DNA from: Gp6-AA40 sp036802945
GTDB lineage: Bacteria > Acidobacteriota > Vicinamibacteria > Vicinamibacterales > UBA2999
NCBI GenBank assembly: GCA_036802945.1
Contig: DAIRVG010000010.1
Span: 1 to 64,000, forward strand
DNA length: 64,000 bases
Direction of reading: 5' to 3'
Made by a program: the position numbers and the translations under genes. Shown here piece after piece: positions 48,358-56,155 of the stretch (positions within the stretch are counted from its first letter, which is position 1; every line of letters begins with the position of its first letter). The notes under the pieces are model-generated. The model worked only from the letters and a program-made list of their open reading frames with translations. It was not told where the DNA came from and ran no database searches.

Positions 48358-49641
48358 CTACCGCGGAGATGCTTCAAGCAGCTCCTGTGCTGCCCGGCGT
48401 ATCTCAGCCGCATCTCCGGTCAGACCGCCTCCTTGTGCAAGGTCTGGCTTCCCGCCACCCCGGCCTCCGAATCGCTCGGTAAGCGCCCGCAGGATGGCGC
48501 TCGCGTCGACCGGGACGTCTGCCGACGTGGCGATGACGACTGCGAACGGCGACGTCGTCGAGAACAACGCAGCCGCCACGCGGCTACCGGCGGTGATCGC
48601 GGACGCAATCGCTTTGAGTCCGTTCGCATCCCAGCCTTCGAGCGCTTCGACGACAACGCGGGCACTGGCAGGTCCATCCGCTTTCGCATTTCGAGCTTGG
48701 TCGGACAAGGCAGGACCCGCCAACAGCCGAGCCGCTTCGTGGCCCGCAAGCGTCTCCTGAAATCTCTTGATCGTCTTGCGGAGATCCCTGGCGTCCACGT
48801 GCATCCGTTCAATCGCTGCTGGGAGTTCCTGGGGCAGGACCGAGAGGGCGCGCACGCTGCCGGCCACCGATTCTCGAAGCGTTCTGAGCAGACGAAGCGC
48901 ACGGCCACCGCACGCAAACGTGATGCGCGTGCCGCCCTTGAACTTCTCCGCGCCGGCGACAGTGATCATCCCTATCGCTCCCGTCCGCGCCACGTGCGTA
49001 CCGCCGCACGCCGAGAGGTCAAAGCCAGTCACCTCGATCAGCCGCAGAATGCCCTCGCGCGCCGGCTCCTTCCGGAGCTGTAAGGGCGGGTCTGCGGGGC
49101 CGTGCCTGGCGGGGTCAACAAACCGGATCGACACCTCGCGGTTCTCCCACACCACGTGGTTCGCTTCGTCTTCGGCCCGCGAGATCTGCTCCGTGGATGT
49201 CTCGCGCAGCAGATCGATCGTCGCCGTGTCTGCGCCCATGTGGAAGCTCATGGTTCTGTTATCGAAGAGACGGTCGAACGCGGCAGACAACAGGTGCTGT
49301 CCCGTGTGTTGCTGCATGTGATCGAAGCGCCGGTCCCAATCGATTTCTCCACTCACGGTGGTGCCTTCGCCGATTGGCGCCGACAGCACATGCACCACGT
49401 GGTCGTCACCGTCCACCGTCTCGACGACATCGATGGCTCCAAGTTGCGTGGCGGGCACGGAGGGTCCGCCGAGCTCGTGAGGAAGAAGGTGTCCAGTGTC
49501 GAACGGCTGTCCGCCAGACGAGGGATAGAACGCAGTCCGATCGAGCAGGGCCGCGGGGCGGCCATCGTGCTCGAACGCCTTGGTCACGACCGCCTCGAAA
49601 CGACGGCAGTACGGGTCGGTGTAATAGATGCGGGCGGTCAC
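48358..49641 (-). CDS. Alanyl-tRNA editing protein, AlaX-like with DHHA1 domain
   Basis: 427 residues. N-terminus TDPYCRRFEAVVTKAF and YPSSGGQPFDTGHL resemble the AlaRS second additional domain. The zinc site is HTGQHLLSAAFDRL (HxxxH, about 110) and CGGTHVARTGAIG (CxxxH, about 218). The C-terminal part with RGGGKPDLAQGGG is a DHHA1 domain as in AlaRS. Expected role: hydrolysis of Ser- or Gly-charged tRNA-Ala. It lacks the AlaRS aminoacylation core. Its start overlaps the kinase gene by 4 bases. Confidence 0.9.
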   Translation of the reverse strand: MTARIYYTDPYCRRFEAVVTKAFEHDGRPAALLDRTAFYPSSGGQPFDTGHLLPHELGGPSVPATQLGAIDVVETVDGDDHVVHVLSAPIGEGTTVSGEIDWDRRFDHMQQHTGQHLLSAAFDRLFDNRTMSFHMGADTATIDLLRETSTEQISRAEDEANHVVWENREVSIRFVDPARHGPADPPLQLRKEPAREGILRLIEVTGFDLSACGGTHVARTGAIGMITVAGAEKFKGGTRITFACGGRALRLLRTLRESVAGSVRALSVLPQELPAAIERMHVDARDLRKTIKRFQETLAGHEAARLLAGPALSDQARNAKADGPASARVVVEALEGWDANGLKAIASAITAGSRVAAALFSTTSPFAVVIATSADVPVDASAILRALTERFGGRGGGKPDLAQGGGLTGDAAEIRRAAQELLEASPR

Positions 49642-50738
49642 GCCGCTTCGGCGGAGGCCGATGGAAGGTCGAAGTAGAAGATGGCGCCGCCGGCCGGTGC
49701 GTTCCGGTAGCCGATGCGTCCGCCCAGCGAATCGATGATTCCGTAGCTTATCGACAACCCCAGGCCGGTACCCTGGCCGACGGGTTTCGTCGTGAAGAAC
49801 GGCTGGAACAACTTGGCCTCGTTGTCCGGCGGGAGGCCGGGCCCGGTGTCCTCGACCTCGAGCACCACGCGGCCGCTGTCGTCGCGCGAGCGGATCGTGA
49901 TGCGCCCCGGCAGCCGGCCGGACATCAGGATCGATTGCTCGGCGTTGATGACAAAGTTCAACAGCACCTGCTGCAGCTCGGTAAGCACCGCCGAGACGAA
50001 CTGCGTCGATCGGTCTTCGACCCGCAGCTCGATATCTTCGGACTCGAGGCGCCGCTGCCGCAGTTCCGCGACCGACGCGATGACGTCGGTGAGGCGCACG
50101 GGAGCGGCCTCACCCGGCTGCTGCCGGGCGAACATCGCGAGGTTCCGGATGATGTTGCAGGCGCGCGCGCTTTCCTTCTGAATCAATTTCAGGTCGGTCT
50201 TGACCGAGTCGGGCACGTCGCCCTGCATCTGCAGCAGTTCCGCGAACCCGAGAATCGCCTGAAGCGGATTGTTGATCTCGTGCGCGACGCCGGAGACCAG
50301 CTGTCCGACCGCGGCGAGACGCTCCTGCCGAATGACCTGGCGCTGCAGGGACTGGAGCTCTTCGCGGATCCGCCGCTCTTCGCCCATCTGTTCGTCGATC
50401 TCGGTGCGTGTCTTGTTGAAGCGCTGCAACATCGAATCGAATGCGTCCTGCAGTTTGGCGAACTCCCGCGTCGGCATCGGCTTCCGCTCGACCGGCCTGA
50501 AGTCTCCGGACGCGATGCGCTGTGCGGCGACCTCGAGGTGCCTGAGCGAGGTGGCCAGCCGGCGGGACAGGACGAACGCGACGATCAGCCATCCAGCAAG
50601 GCCGAGCGCCAAGATCGCGACGGTGCGCGCCAAGAACGTGGTCACGCCCGACCCGACAGCGACGAAAACGGCCACGAAAAGCAGGCCGATCGCGATTGCG
50701 AGCATACGCTGAAGGGGTAAGGACCAGAAAGACCGCAC
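49638..50738 (-). CDS. Sensor histidine kinase with HAMP domain
   Basis: 366 residues from the GTG at 50738, preceded by AGGTAGGA. Two adjacent N-terminal helices (about 12-30 and 36-57) leave almost no periplasmic loop. HAMP is about 58-110, a short coiled coil follows, then the H-box SGVAHEINNPLQAILGFAEL with His153, the N-box LNFVINAEQS and G boxes EDTGPGLPP and GQGTGLGLSISYG. With no sensory loop it probably senses membrane or internal signals. No response regulator is adjacent. It sits between queC and the AlaX gene. Confidence 0.88.
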   Translation of the reverse strand: MRSFWSLPLQRMLAIAIGLLFVAVFVAVGSGVTTFLARTVAILALGLAGWLIVAFVLSRRLATSLRHLEVAAQRIASGDFRPVERKPMPTREFAKLQDAFDSMLQRFNKTRTEIDEQMGEERRIREELQSLQRQVIRQERLAAVGQLVSGVAHEINNPLQAILGFAELLQMQGDVPDSVKTDLKLIQKESARACNIIRNLAMFARQQPGEAAPVRLTDVIASVAELRQRRLESEDIELRVEDRSTQFVSAVLTELQQVLLNFVINAEQSILMSGRLPGRITIRSRDDSGRVVLEVEDTGPGLPPDNEAKLFQPFFTTKPVGQGTGLGLSISYGIIDSLGGRIGYRNAPAGGAIFYFDLPSASAEAA

Positions 50739-50748
50739 GTTCCTACCT

Positions 50749-51462
50749 TTATCGGCCAAACAGCGGGTCGGCCACACCGGCCTGCGTAAAGCCGGCCGCA
50801 CGAAGTGTGCAACTGTCACAACGGCCGCACGGATGTCCCTCGGGGCCGGGATCGTAGCAGCTGTGGGTAAGCCCGTAATCCAGACCCAGCTCTCGGCCCC
50901 TCCGAATGATGTCCGCCTTGGTAAACGCCTGCAGCGGAGCGTGGATGCGAAATGTCGCGCCCTGCACGCCCTGAGCGGTCGCCAGCGACGCCAGCCGCTC
51001 GAACGCGGCGATGTATTCGGGGCGGCAATCGGGATATCCGGAATAATCGAGCGCGTTGACGCCAATGAAGATATCGCGCGCGCCGAGCACCTCAGCCCAT
51101 CCGAGCGCCAGGGACAGAAAGACGGTGTTGCGTGCGGGAACGTAGGTCGAAGGGATTTCGTCCAGGCCGATTGGACGATCCTTGGGCACCGGCATATCGG
51201 TCGTGAGGGACGAGCCACCGAACGCGGAGAGGTCCACGTCCAGCTCGATGTGCCTGGCCACCCCGAGCGCGCGCGCGACGGCGCGCGCGGCCTCGAGCTC
51301 GTGGGCATGGCGCTGACCGTATCGAATCGTCAACGCGAAGAGCCTGAAGCCATCCGCGTGCGCCATTGCCGCCGCGGTATAGGAGTCAAGGCCGCCGCTC
51401 AACAACACCACGGCAGGTATTGGTGATTTGTGATTGGTGATTGGTGATTGTCGATCGCTCAT
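50749..51462 (-). CDS. queC: 7-cyano-7-deazaguanine synthase
   Basis: 237 residues; converts 7-carboxy-7-deazaguanine to preQ0 in queuosine biosynthesis. PP-loop LLSGGLDSYTAAAMA near 20-34. The C-terminal zinc site is SCYDPGPEGHPCGRCDSC near 205-222. The first 15 residues (MSDRQSPITNHKSPI) are coded by an AATCACCA heptad array, so the native N-terminus was replaced or extended. It is paired with queE just upstream on the same strand. Confidence 0.94.
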   Translation of the reverse strand: MSDRQSPITNHKSPIPAVVLLSGGLDSYTAAAMAHADGFRLFALTIRYGQRHAHELEAARAVARALGVARHIELDVDLSAFGGSSLTTDMPVPKDRPIGLDEIPSTYVPARNTVFLSLALGWAEVLGARDIFIGVNALDYSGYPDCRPEYIAAFERLASLATAQGVQGATFRIHAPLQAFTKADIIRRGRELGLDYGLTHSCYDPGPEGHPCGRCDSCTLRAAGFTQAGVADPLFGR

Positions 51463-51497
51463 TTGGAATCACAAATCGCCAATCGCAAATCATGAAT
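51419..51497. repeat. Inverted ATTGGTG / AATCGCC heptad array across the queC start
   Basis: Left arm (51419-51450) of GGTGATTTGTGATTGGTGA-type units lies inside queC. Right arm (51464-51497) is AATCACAAATCGCCAATCGC then AAATCATGAATCG. The queC ATG is in the spacer, so the arm on the gene side is translated. Confidence 0.92.
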
Positions 51498-51499
51498 CG

Positions 51500-52141
51500 T
51501 CATACGCCCCGAGTTCCGGGATCCCAGATGTACTTGTGAAGCTGAAGCTGGACGCGCACCGCAAGGCTGTCCGCCAGAACCCATTCTGAGAGCGTGCGCG
51601 GGTCCAGCACACCGTGAACGGGCGAGACGTGGACAGCGGCGGCACGACGCGCCAGGTGGTGGCGCGCAATCACATCGCGAGCGTATTCGTAGTCGGCGCG
51701 ATCCTTGATGACGAACTTCACCTCGTCATGCGGCCGGAGACGATCGACATTCGTCCAGTCGTTGTGCTCCTCCTCTCCGCTGCCGGGGCATTTCACGTCG
51801 AGAATCGTGATGACCCCTTCGGGAACGCGCGCGGTGCTGCGATGGCCGCCCGTCTCGAGCAGCACCGTCCGGCCGCGATCCAGCAATCCCTGCATCAGCG
51901 GATACACGTCGTCCTGCAGTAGAGGCTCGCCCCCAGTGACCTCGACGAGCGGGCAAGCAATCTGATCGACCTCGGCGAGAACGGTCTCCACCGGCCTCTT
52001 CTGCCCTTCGTGAAACGCGTACGGGGTATCGCACCAGGAACAACGCAGGTCGCACGCGGTCAGCCTGACGAAGACACACGGGCGCCCGGCATAGGTGGAC
52101 TCACCCTGGACCGAGTAGAAGATCTCGTTGATGGTAAGCAT
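51500..52141 (-). CDS. queE: 7-carboxy-7-deazaguanine synthase (radical SAM)
   Basis: 213 residues from the ATG at 52141 (MLTINEIFYSVQGEST). The radical-SAM cluster CDLRCSWCDTPYAFHEG is near 29-45 (CxxxCxxC). VTGGEPLLQDDVYPLM near 75-90 is the SAM-binding motif. Makes CDG from carboxytetrahydropterin in queuosine synthesis, feeding QueC. An upstream in-frame extension would translate the repeat at 52148. Confidence 0.94.
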   Translation of the reverse strand: MLTINEIFYSVQGESTYAGRPCVFVRLTACDLRCSWCDTPYAFHEGQKRPVETVLAEVDQIACPLVEVTGGEPLLQDDVYPLMQGLLDRGRTVLLETGGHRSTARVPEGVITILDVKCPGSGEEEHNDWTNVDRLRPHDEVKFVIKDRADYEYARDVIARHHLARRAAAVHVSPVHGVLDPRTLSEWVLADSLAVRVQLQLHKYIWDPGTRGV

Positions 52142-52147
52142 CTGTTC

Positions 52148-52243
52148 CGGGATTCGGGATTCGGGACTCGGGACTCGAGGCTTGACCTGGGGGATTCGAA
52201 TCCCCAATCCCGAATCTCCAATCCCGAATCCCCAATCCCGATT
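52148..52243. repeat. Inverted GATTCGG / CCGAATC heptad array
   Basis: Left arm: GGGATTCGGGATTCGGGAC then TCGGGACTCG. Right arm: CCCCAATCCCGAATCTCCAA then TCCCGAATCCCCAATCCCG. At its centre is a perfect 16-base palindrome GGGGATTCGAATCCCC (52190-52205). It separates the divergent queE and DUF72 genes. Confidence 0.94.
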
Positions 52244-52244
52244 G

Positions 52245-52250
52245 TAAGAT
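52245..52250 (+). promoter_or_regulatory. -10-like box before the DUF72 gene
   Basis: TAAGAT lies 6 bases before the GTG at 52257 with no ribosome site, consistent with a leaderless transcript. It directly abuts the end of the inverted repeat. Confidence 0.4.
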
Positions 52251-52256
52251 GCCCCG

Positions 52257-53255
52257 GTGGGTGAGGTGCGCATCGGCACGTCGGGCTGGAGCTACCCGTC
52301 TGGAAAAGGCACGTGGAACGGTCTCTTCTACCCAGCCACGCGATCGAAACGCGCCGGCACCGATCAATTTGATGAGCTAAGGTTCTATGCTGAGCATTTC
52401 GACACTGTCGAGGTAAACACGACGTTTTACGGCCAGCCGAGGGCCGAGGTGACTCGTGCCTGGGGCGCGCGGACTCCGCCGGGCTTCGATTTCTCACTCA
52501 AGCTCTATCAGAAGTTCACGCATCCCAAGATGTTCAAGGAGGCAGCGCTCAAGTCGGCACCAGGCTCGGAAGGTGCGCTGCTCGACCTGCTCGCGCAGGT
52601 CACCCAGTCCGACATCGACGATTTCCGCGCGGGCATCGATCCGCTGGCTTCAGCGGGCAAGCTCGGCGCGCTCCTCGCGCAGTTCCCGCCGAGCTTCAAG
52701 GATTCAGCGCCGGCCCGCGACTATCTCGCCCTGATGCTGCGTGCCTTCGCCGAATATCCGATGGCGGTAGAGCTGCGCCATCGGAGCTGGAGTGATGCGA
52801 TTGGAGAAACGTTGTCGCTGCTCAACGCGTTCGGCGCGGCCTGGGTCCAGATCGACGAGCCGAAATTCCGCTTCTCTATCCGCCAGAACTATCTGCCGAA
52901 CGTCACCGGCTTCTACTACATGCGGCTTCATGGACGGAACGCGGCGCAATGGTGGCGCCACGACAAGAGCGAGGATCGGTACAACTACCTGTACACCGCC
53001 GACGAGCTGCGTGAGTTTTCAGAAACCGCAAACGCGGCGAGAGAGCTGGTGAAGAAGTCTTATCTCTATACCAACAATCATTTTTCGTCGAAGTCGGTGG
53101 TCAATGCGGTGATGTTGAAGGCGCAGCTCGGACAACCGATCGAAGGCGAGTATCCCGAAGCGCTCGTGGAGAAGTATCCAGAGATCGGGTCGATCATTGC
53201 GGGCCGGCTGAAGCCGGCCCCTACGGCGACCGTTCCGGTTTCAAAGTTACTCTGA
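52257..53255 (+). CDS. DUF72 domain TIM-barrel protein
   Basis: 332 residues, GTG start. IGTSGWSYPSGKGTWNGLFY at 5-24, FDTVEVNTTFYGQP near 50 and WVQIDEPKFRFS near 200, then YYMRLHGRNAAQWW, are the family signatures. The DUF72 barrel resembles UV-damage or nuclease-like TIM barrels but has no proven reaction. The C-terminus AGRLKPAPTATVPVSKLL is encoded by a GGGCCGGCT palindrome, and it overlaps the end of the convergent cyclophilin gene by 35 bases. Confidence 0.88.
   Translation: MGEVRIGTSGWSYPSGKGTWNGLFYPATRSKRAGTDQFDELRFYAEHFDTVEVNTTFYGQPRAEVTRAWGARTPPGFDFSLKLYQKFTHPKMFKEAALKSAPGSEGALLDLLAQVTQSDIDDFRAGIDPLASAGKLGALLAQFPPSFKDSAPARDYLALMLRAFAEYPMAVELRHRSWSDAIGETLSLLNAFGAAWVQIDEPKFRFSIRQNYLPNVTGFYYMRLHGRNAAQWWRHDKSEDRYNYLYTADELREFSETANAARELVKKSYLYTNNHFSSKSVVNAVMLKAQLGQPIEGEYPEALVEKYPEIGSIIAGRLKPAPTATVPVSKLL
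53201..53220. repeat. GGGCCGGCT palindrome at convergent gene ends
   Basis: GGGCCGGCT, a 2-base loop and AGCCGGCCC, followed by CTACGG. It is read as RLKPAPT in the DUF72 gene, and the adjoining CTA is the cyclophilin stop codon. Placement and the CTAC flank match the 30251-30280 palindrome. Confidence 0.9.
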
Positions 53256-53823
53256 CGATCCGATCGGTGACGGCGAGCTTCCGAACGACATCCATACCGG
53301 AAATGACCTGGCCAAAGACGGTGTACTGACCGTTCCATTTCGGCTGCGCCGACAGCGAGATGAACATCTGGCTGTCGGCCTCCCGTGCATCGCCGGCATG
53401 TGCCATCGAGACGGAACCTACCTTGTGCAGACGCTTCTTGCTGAACTCCGCGGCGCCGATTGATTTTCCGCTGCCGGCATCGAAGCCGCGCCCCCACCAC
53501 GCCTGCTTCGTCATATCGCGCGTCTGCGGATCGCCGAACTGGACGAGCTGCCCGGGGACGATGCGAAGGATGCGCTGGCCGTTGTAGAAGTTGCGCTTGA
53601 TGAGCGCGAGGATGTGATCGACGGTCTTCGGTGCTTCGTTGGGATACGTCTCGATCTCGATCGTCCCCTTCATGGTCTCGATGACGAAGACCTGACCACC
53701 GCCTGGCGATTTCTGCGCCGCCGGGGCCGGCGCTGGAGTCTTCGTAGCTGCAGTGGTCTGTGCGAGCGCCGGCACCGAGACCGTGAGCGTAACAATGACA
53801 GCCAGCCACAATGTTTGAATCAT
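53221..53823 (-). CDS. Cyclophilin-type peptidyl-prolyl isomerase, exported
   Basis: 200 residues from the ATG at 53823, preceded by AAGGAG. Signal peptide of about 22 residues ending VPALAQ, a Pro/Ala linker, then the cyclophilin fold: IETMKGTIEIETYPNEAPKT near 47-66, FYNGQRILRIVPGQLVQFGD near 80, and SQMFISLSAQPKWNGQYTVF near 150. Catalyses prolyl isomerisation in the periplasm. Its start overlaps the nth stop by 4 bases. Confidence 0.92.
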   Translation of the reverse strand: MIQTLWLAVIVTLTVSVPALAQTTAATKTPAPAPAAQKSPGGGQVFVIETMKGTIEIETYPNEAPKTVDHILALIKRNFYNGQRILRIVPGQLVQFGDPQTRDMTKQAWWGRGFDAGSGKSIGAAEFSKKRLHKVGSVSMAHAGDAREADSQMFISLSAQPKWNGQYTVFGQVISGMDVVRKLAVTDRIVRVTLKPERSP

Positions 53824-54533
53824 TTCTCGCTCCTTCGCAGAACCCTCTGAACCCCCTGAACCCTGTGAACCCCAATTCTTGGGCAACAGCCGGCGATCAC
53901 GCAATCCCCGCAGCGAGGTCCAATCGGGCGGCAGACGTTCTGCCCCCACGTGACGAGATAGAGGTTGATGTACGGCCACCATCGGGCGTCGGTCGCCCGG
54001 TAGAGCGCCTGCTCCGTTTCATCGGGGAGCTTCGTCGTGACCCAGCCAAGGCGGTTCGAGATGCGGTGCACGTGTGTATCGACGCAAATGTTTCTGAGAC
54101 TCTTGAAGCCAAGAATCATCACGAGGTTGCCCGTCTTGCGGCCGACACCCGGCAGCATCACCAGCTCCTCCAGCGTGGACGGCACACGGCCGCCAAAGCG
54201 GTCGAGGAGCATCTGGCAACACGCCTTCACGTGGCGCGCTTTCGTGCGGTAGAAGCTGACCGGGTAGATCAGCTTCTCGATCTCCTTCACAGTCAGCCTC
54301 GCCATCGTCCGCGGCGTGCGCGCCTTGTGAAAAAGGCGCGTCGATGCTGCGTGGGTCGTCGCATCCTGCGTGCGCGCTGAGAGGAGTGTCGCGATCAAAA
54401 TCTGGAACGGATCCTCGGCCTGCTCTTCAGAAATCTTCTCGACCGCAGGCAGCTCGAGGCCGGTGATCGCGACCGCAAGCGAGCGCATGACTTTCTCGAC
54501 AACAACTGGAGACGGCTTACGGGGTCGTTTCAC
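53820..54533 (-). CDS. nth: Endonuclease III
   Basis: 237 residues from the GTG at 54533. Base-excision DNA glycosylase/AP lyase for oxidised pyrimidines. HhH motif LPGVGRKTGNLVMIL with the catalytic lysine, the aspartate in VDTHVHRISNRLGW, and the [4Fe-4S] loop CRPIGPRCGDCVIAGCCP (C-x6-C-x2-C-x5-C). The tail HRVQGVQRVLRRSEK after the cluster is translated from an AACCCTCTG repeat and includes the ribosome site of the downstream cyclophilin gene. Confidence 0.93.
   Translation of the reverse strand: MKRPRKPSPVVVEKVMRSLAVAITGLELPAVEKISEEQAEDPFQILIATLLSARTQDATTHAASTRLFHKARTPRTMARLTVKEIEKLIYPVSFYRTKARHVKACCQMLLDRFGGRVPSTLEELVMLPGVGRKTGNLVMILGFKSLRNICVDTHVHRISNRLGWVTTKLPDETEQALYRATDARWWPYINLYLVTWGQNVCRPIGPRCGDCVIAGCCPRIGVHRVQGVQRVLRRSEK
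53838..53875. repeat. Single-orientation AACCCTCTG 9-mer array in the nth 3' end
   Basis: Four tandem units AACCCTCTG/AACCCCCTG/AACCCTGTG/AACCCC. It is read in nth as the HRVQGVQRVL tail. No opposite arm is present. Confidence 0.85.
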
Positions 54534-54677
54534 AGGGACGCGTCGATCATACCTAACGCCCTGCCGCCGGCCAGGCGCTCGACGCGGCACATCACCGCGG
54601 CCCGTTTCCACGATATTCTCCAAGCGACGTAAACGCGGCGTTGGCGAACATATGGCGCGCGCACGTCCGAACCTTAT

Positions 54678-55061
54678 TTGAAACGTATTCCGCTGCTCAT
54701 CGCGTTCGTGGCTCCGACCTCGCTCCTCCAGGAGCGGCATCGGACTTCCGCGCTTCCGATTGTCGGGAACGGCCCACCAGGCACCTTCGTGCTGTTCCCA
54801 CACGGCCTTCGAGTGTCGCTGCCGACGGACCAGATCGTCTTCGCCGACGATTCCGGCGGGTACGCCAGGGTTGGCTTTGGCGGGATGCGGTTCGTCGGCC
54901 CGGAAGAAGGTCGCCTGCTATTCGTGCGGGTTCGCGAGCTGTTTCCAGAAGATCAACTCTCGCCGGCCCGCAGTCACAGGATGCTGCTCGATCCGCACTG
55001 GGTGGCCACAATTTCGGTAGACGGCCAACGTGCCTGGCCCGGTGAGCGAGAAGGAAGCTAG
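54678..55061 (+). CDS. Small protein, possibly LytTR-like
   Basis: 127 residues from a TTG. The C-terminal two thirds (IVFADDSGGYARVGFGG, then FPEDQLSPARSHRMLLDPHW and VATISVDGQRAW) recall the LytTR DNA-binding fold, where RxHRS-LVN and a following V..I strand are typical. The N-terminal 20 residues are hydrophobic. No helix-turn-helix or receiver domain is seen. The match is weak and the start uncertain. It lies 3 bases before the next gene. Confidence 0.45.
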   Translation: MKRIPLLIAFVAPTSLLQERHRTSALPIVGNGPPGTFVLFPHGLRVSLPTDQIVFADDSGGYARVGFGGMRFVGPEEGRLLFVRVRELFPEDQLSPARSHRMLLDPHWVATISVDGQRAWPGEREGS

Positions 55062-55064
55062 ACA

Positions 55065-55571
55065 ATGGGACTCGTGTGGATCGTTCCGGCAGCAATCGCT
55101 GTAGTTGCTACCGCCGCAGCGGCGGCGGATGTGTCAACGGCGAGGTTGACATTGAACGCTCTGGGACCGGTCCGCGTTGGGATGACGGAAGCGGAGGCGC
55201 GGAAAGCGGCCGCCGAGGATCTCGCGGACGCCAATCGCCTCACGGGGGAGTGCTACGTCCTCGCTGTACCGCGCGATCCCGGAGTGGCATTCATGATCGA
55301 GCGCGGCAGGGTGACTCGCATCGAGATCACGGACGCCCATCACCCGACACTCTCAGGCGTTCGCGTCGGCGACACAGAATCGGACGCGCAAGCCGCTTAC
55401 GGGAAGCAGTTGGAGGTCACGCCGCACAAGTACCAAGACAACTGGCACTACCTGACGCTGCGGTCACGCGACAAGCGTTACGCGCTCGTGATGGAGACCG
55501 ACGGTAAACGGATCACCCGGATGCGCACCGGAATCGTGCCGTCGGTCGAGTACGTGGAGGGCTGTTCGTAG
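55065..55571 (+). CDS. Secreted hypothetical protein with two related repeats
   Basis: 168 residues. Signal peptide of about 22 residues (IVPAAIAVVATAAAAA). GPVRVGMTEAEARKAAAEDL near 33 and GVRVGDTESDAQAAYGKQ near 98 are two copies of a SmpA/OmlA-like beta-lactamase-inhibitor-type motif. A conserved-looking cysteine pair (GECYV and EGCS) could form a disulfide. Periplasmic or outer-surface; function unknown. Confidence 0.6.
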   Translation: MGLVWIVPAAIAVVATAAAAADVSTARLTLNALGPVRVGMTEAEARKAAAEDLADANRLTGECYVLAVPRDPGVAFMIERGRVTRIEITDAHHPTLSGVRVGDTESDAQAAYGKQLEVTPHKYQDNWHYLTLRSRDKRYALVMETDGKRITRMRTGIVPSVEYVEGCS

Positions 55572-55590
55572 CTGCGCCAGGACAGGACGT

Positions 55591-56136
55591 CTACGGTTGG
55601 CTATCTGGCGTGTCGCGACTCGTGATCGCGATGTAGACGACCGCATCCCACGCGTTGTGGATTCCACTGAAAAGCAGGAGGAGTGACACTGCACCAATCG
55701 CAAAGAGCGATTCCGTGGGAATCCGAGGCAGGGCGACCGCGGCGGCGACCAACGTCGTGTACGCAATCAACGGGAACACGCAGTGAAAGAGCCAGTCCTC
55801 CAGGACCGGTCGGTATAACGTCTGCCGTCGTGTCTGCGAGATGACGATGACGACGTAGATAATCCCGGCGAGTCCGCACGCGGCGAGAGCGAGAGTTGCG
55901 CCAACGACCGCGGGCCAGGGAGCACTCATAATCGCCGAGACGAGCAACACCACGCAGAAGTGCACGACCGTTGGTGTCGCGAACGCGCGCGTGATCCCGC
56001 CGTCACCAAGCGCCTGCCTCTCCGCACCCAGCGTCACCACCACGAACTGGAGGCCTGTCAATGCACCGGCGGAGGAGCCGACGATGACGTAGAAGCTTTC
56101 CCAGGCGGCGAACGGCGGCATTCCAGCTGTCTCCAT
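55591..56136 (-). CDS. Integral membrane protein, hypothetical
   Basis: 181 residues with about five helices: FYVIVGSSAGALTGLQFVVV near 15, VVHFCVVLLVSAIMSAPW near 57, and LFAIGAVSLLLLFSGIHNAW near 145 among them. No enzymatic motif. It could be a small transporter or sensor. Transcribed towards the HD-GYP operon's downstream side. Confidence 0.65.
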   Translation of the reverse strand: METAGMPPFAAWESFYVIVGSSAGALTGLQFVVVTLGAERQALGDGGITRAFATPTVVHFCVVLLVSAIMSAPWPAVVGATLALAACGLAGIIYVVIVISQTRRQTLYRPVLEDWLFHCVFPLIAYTTLVAAAVALPRIPTESLFAIGAVSLLLLFSGIHNAWDAVVYIAITSRDTPDSQP

Positions 56137-56155
56137 AATCTCGCCGTGGAACTAT

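Noticed and set aside
54543..54677. attC-like site (AACGCC ... GGCGTTG) near small genes
   Set aside because: Arms are short and mismatched, there is no internal attC structure and no integrase gene; treated as chance.
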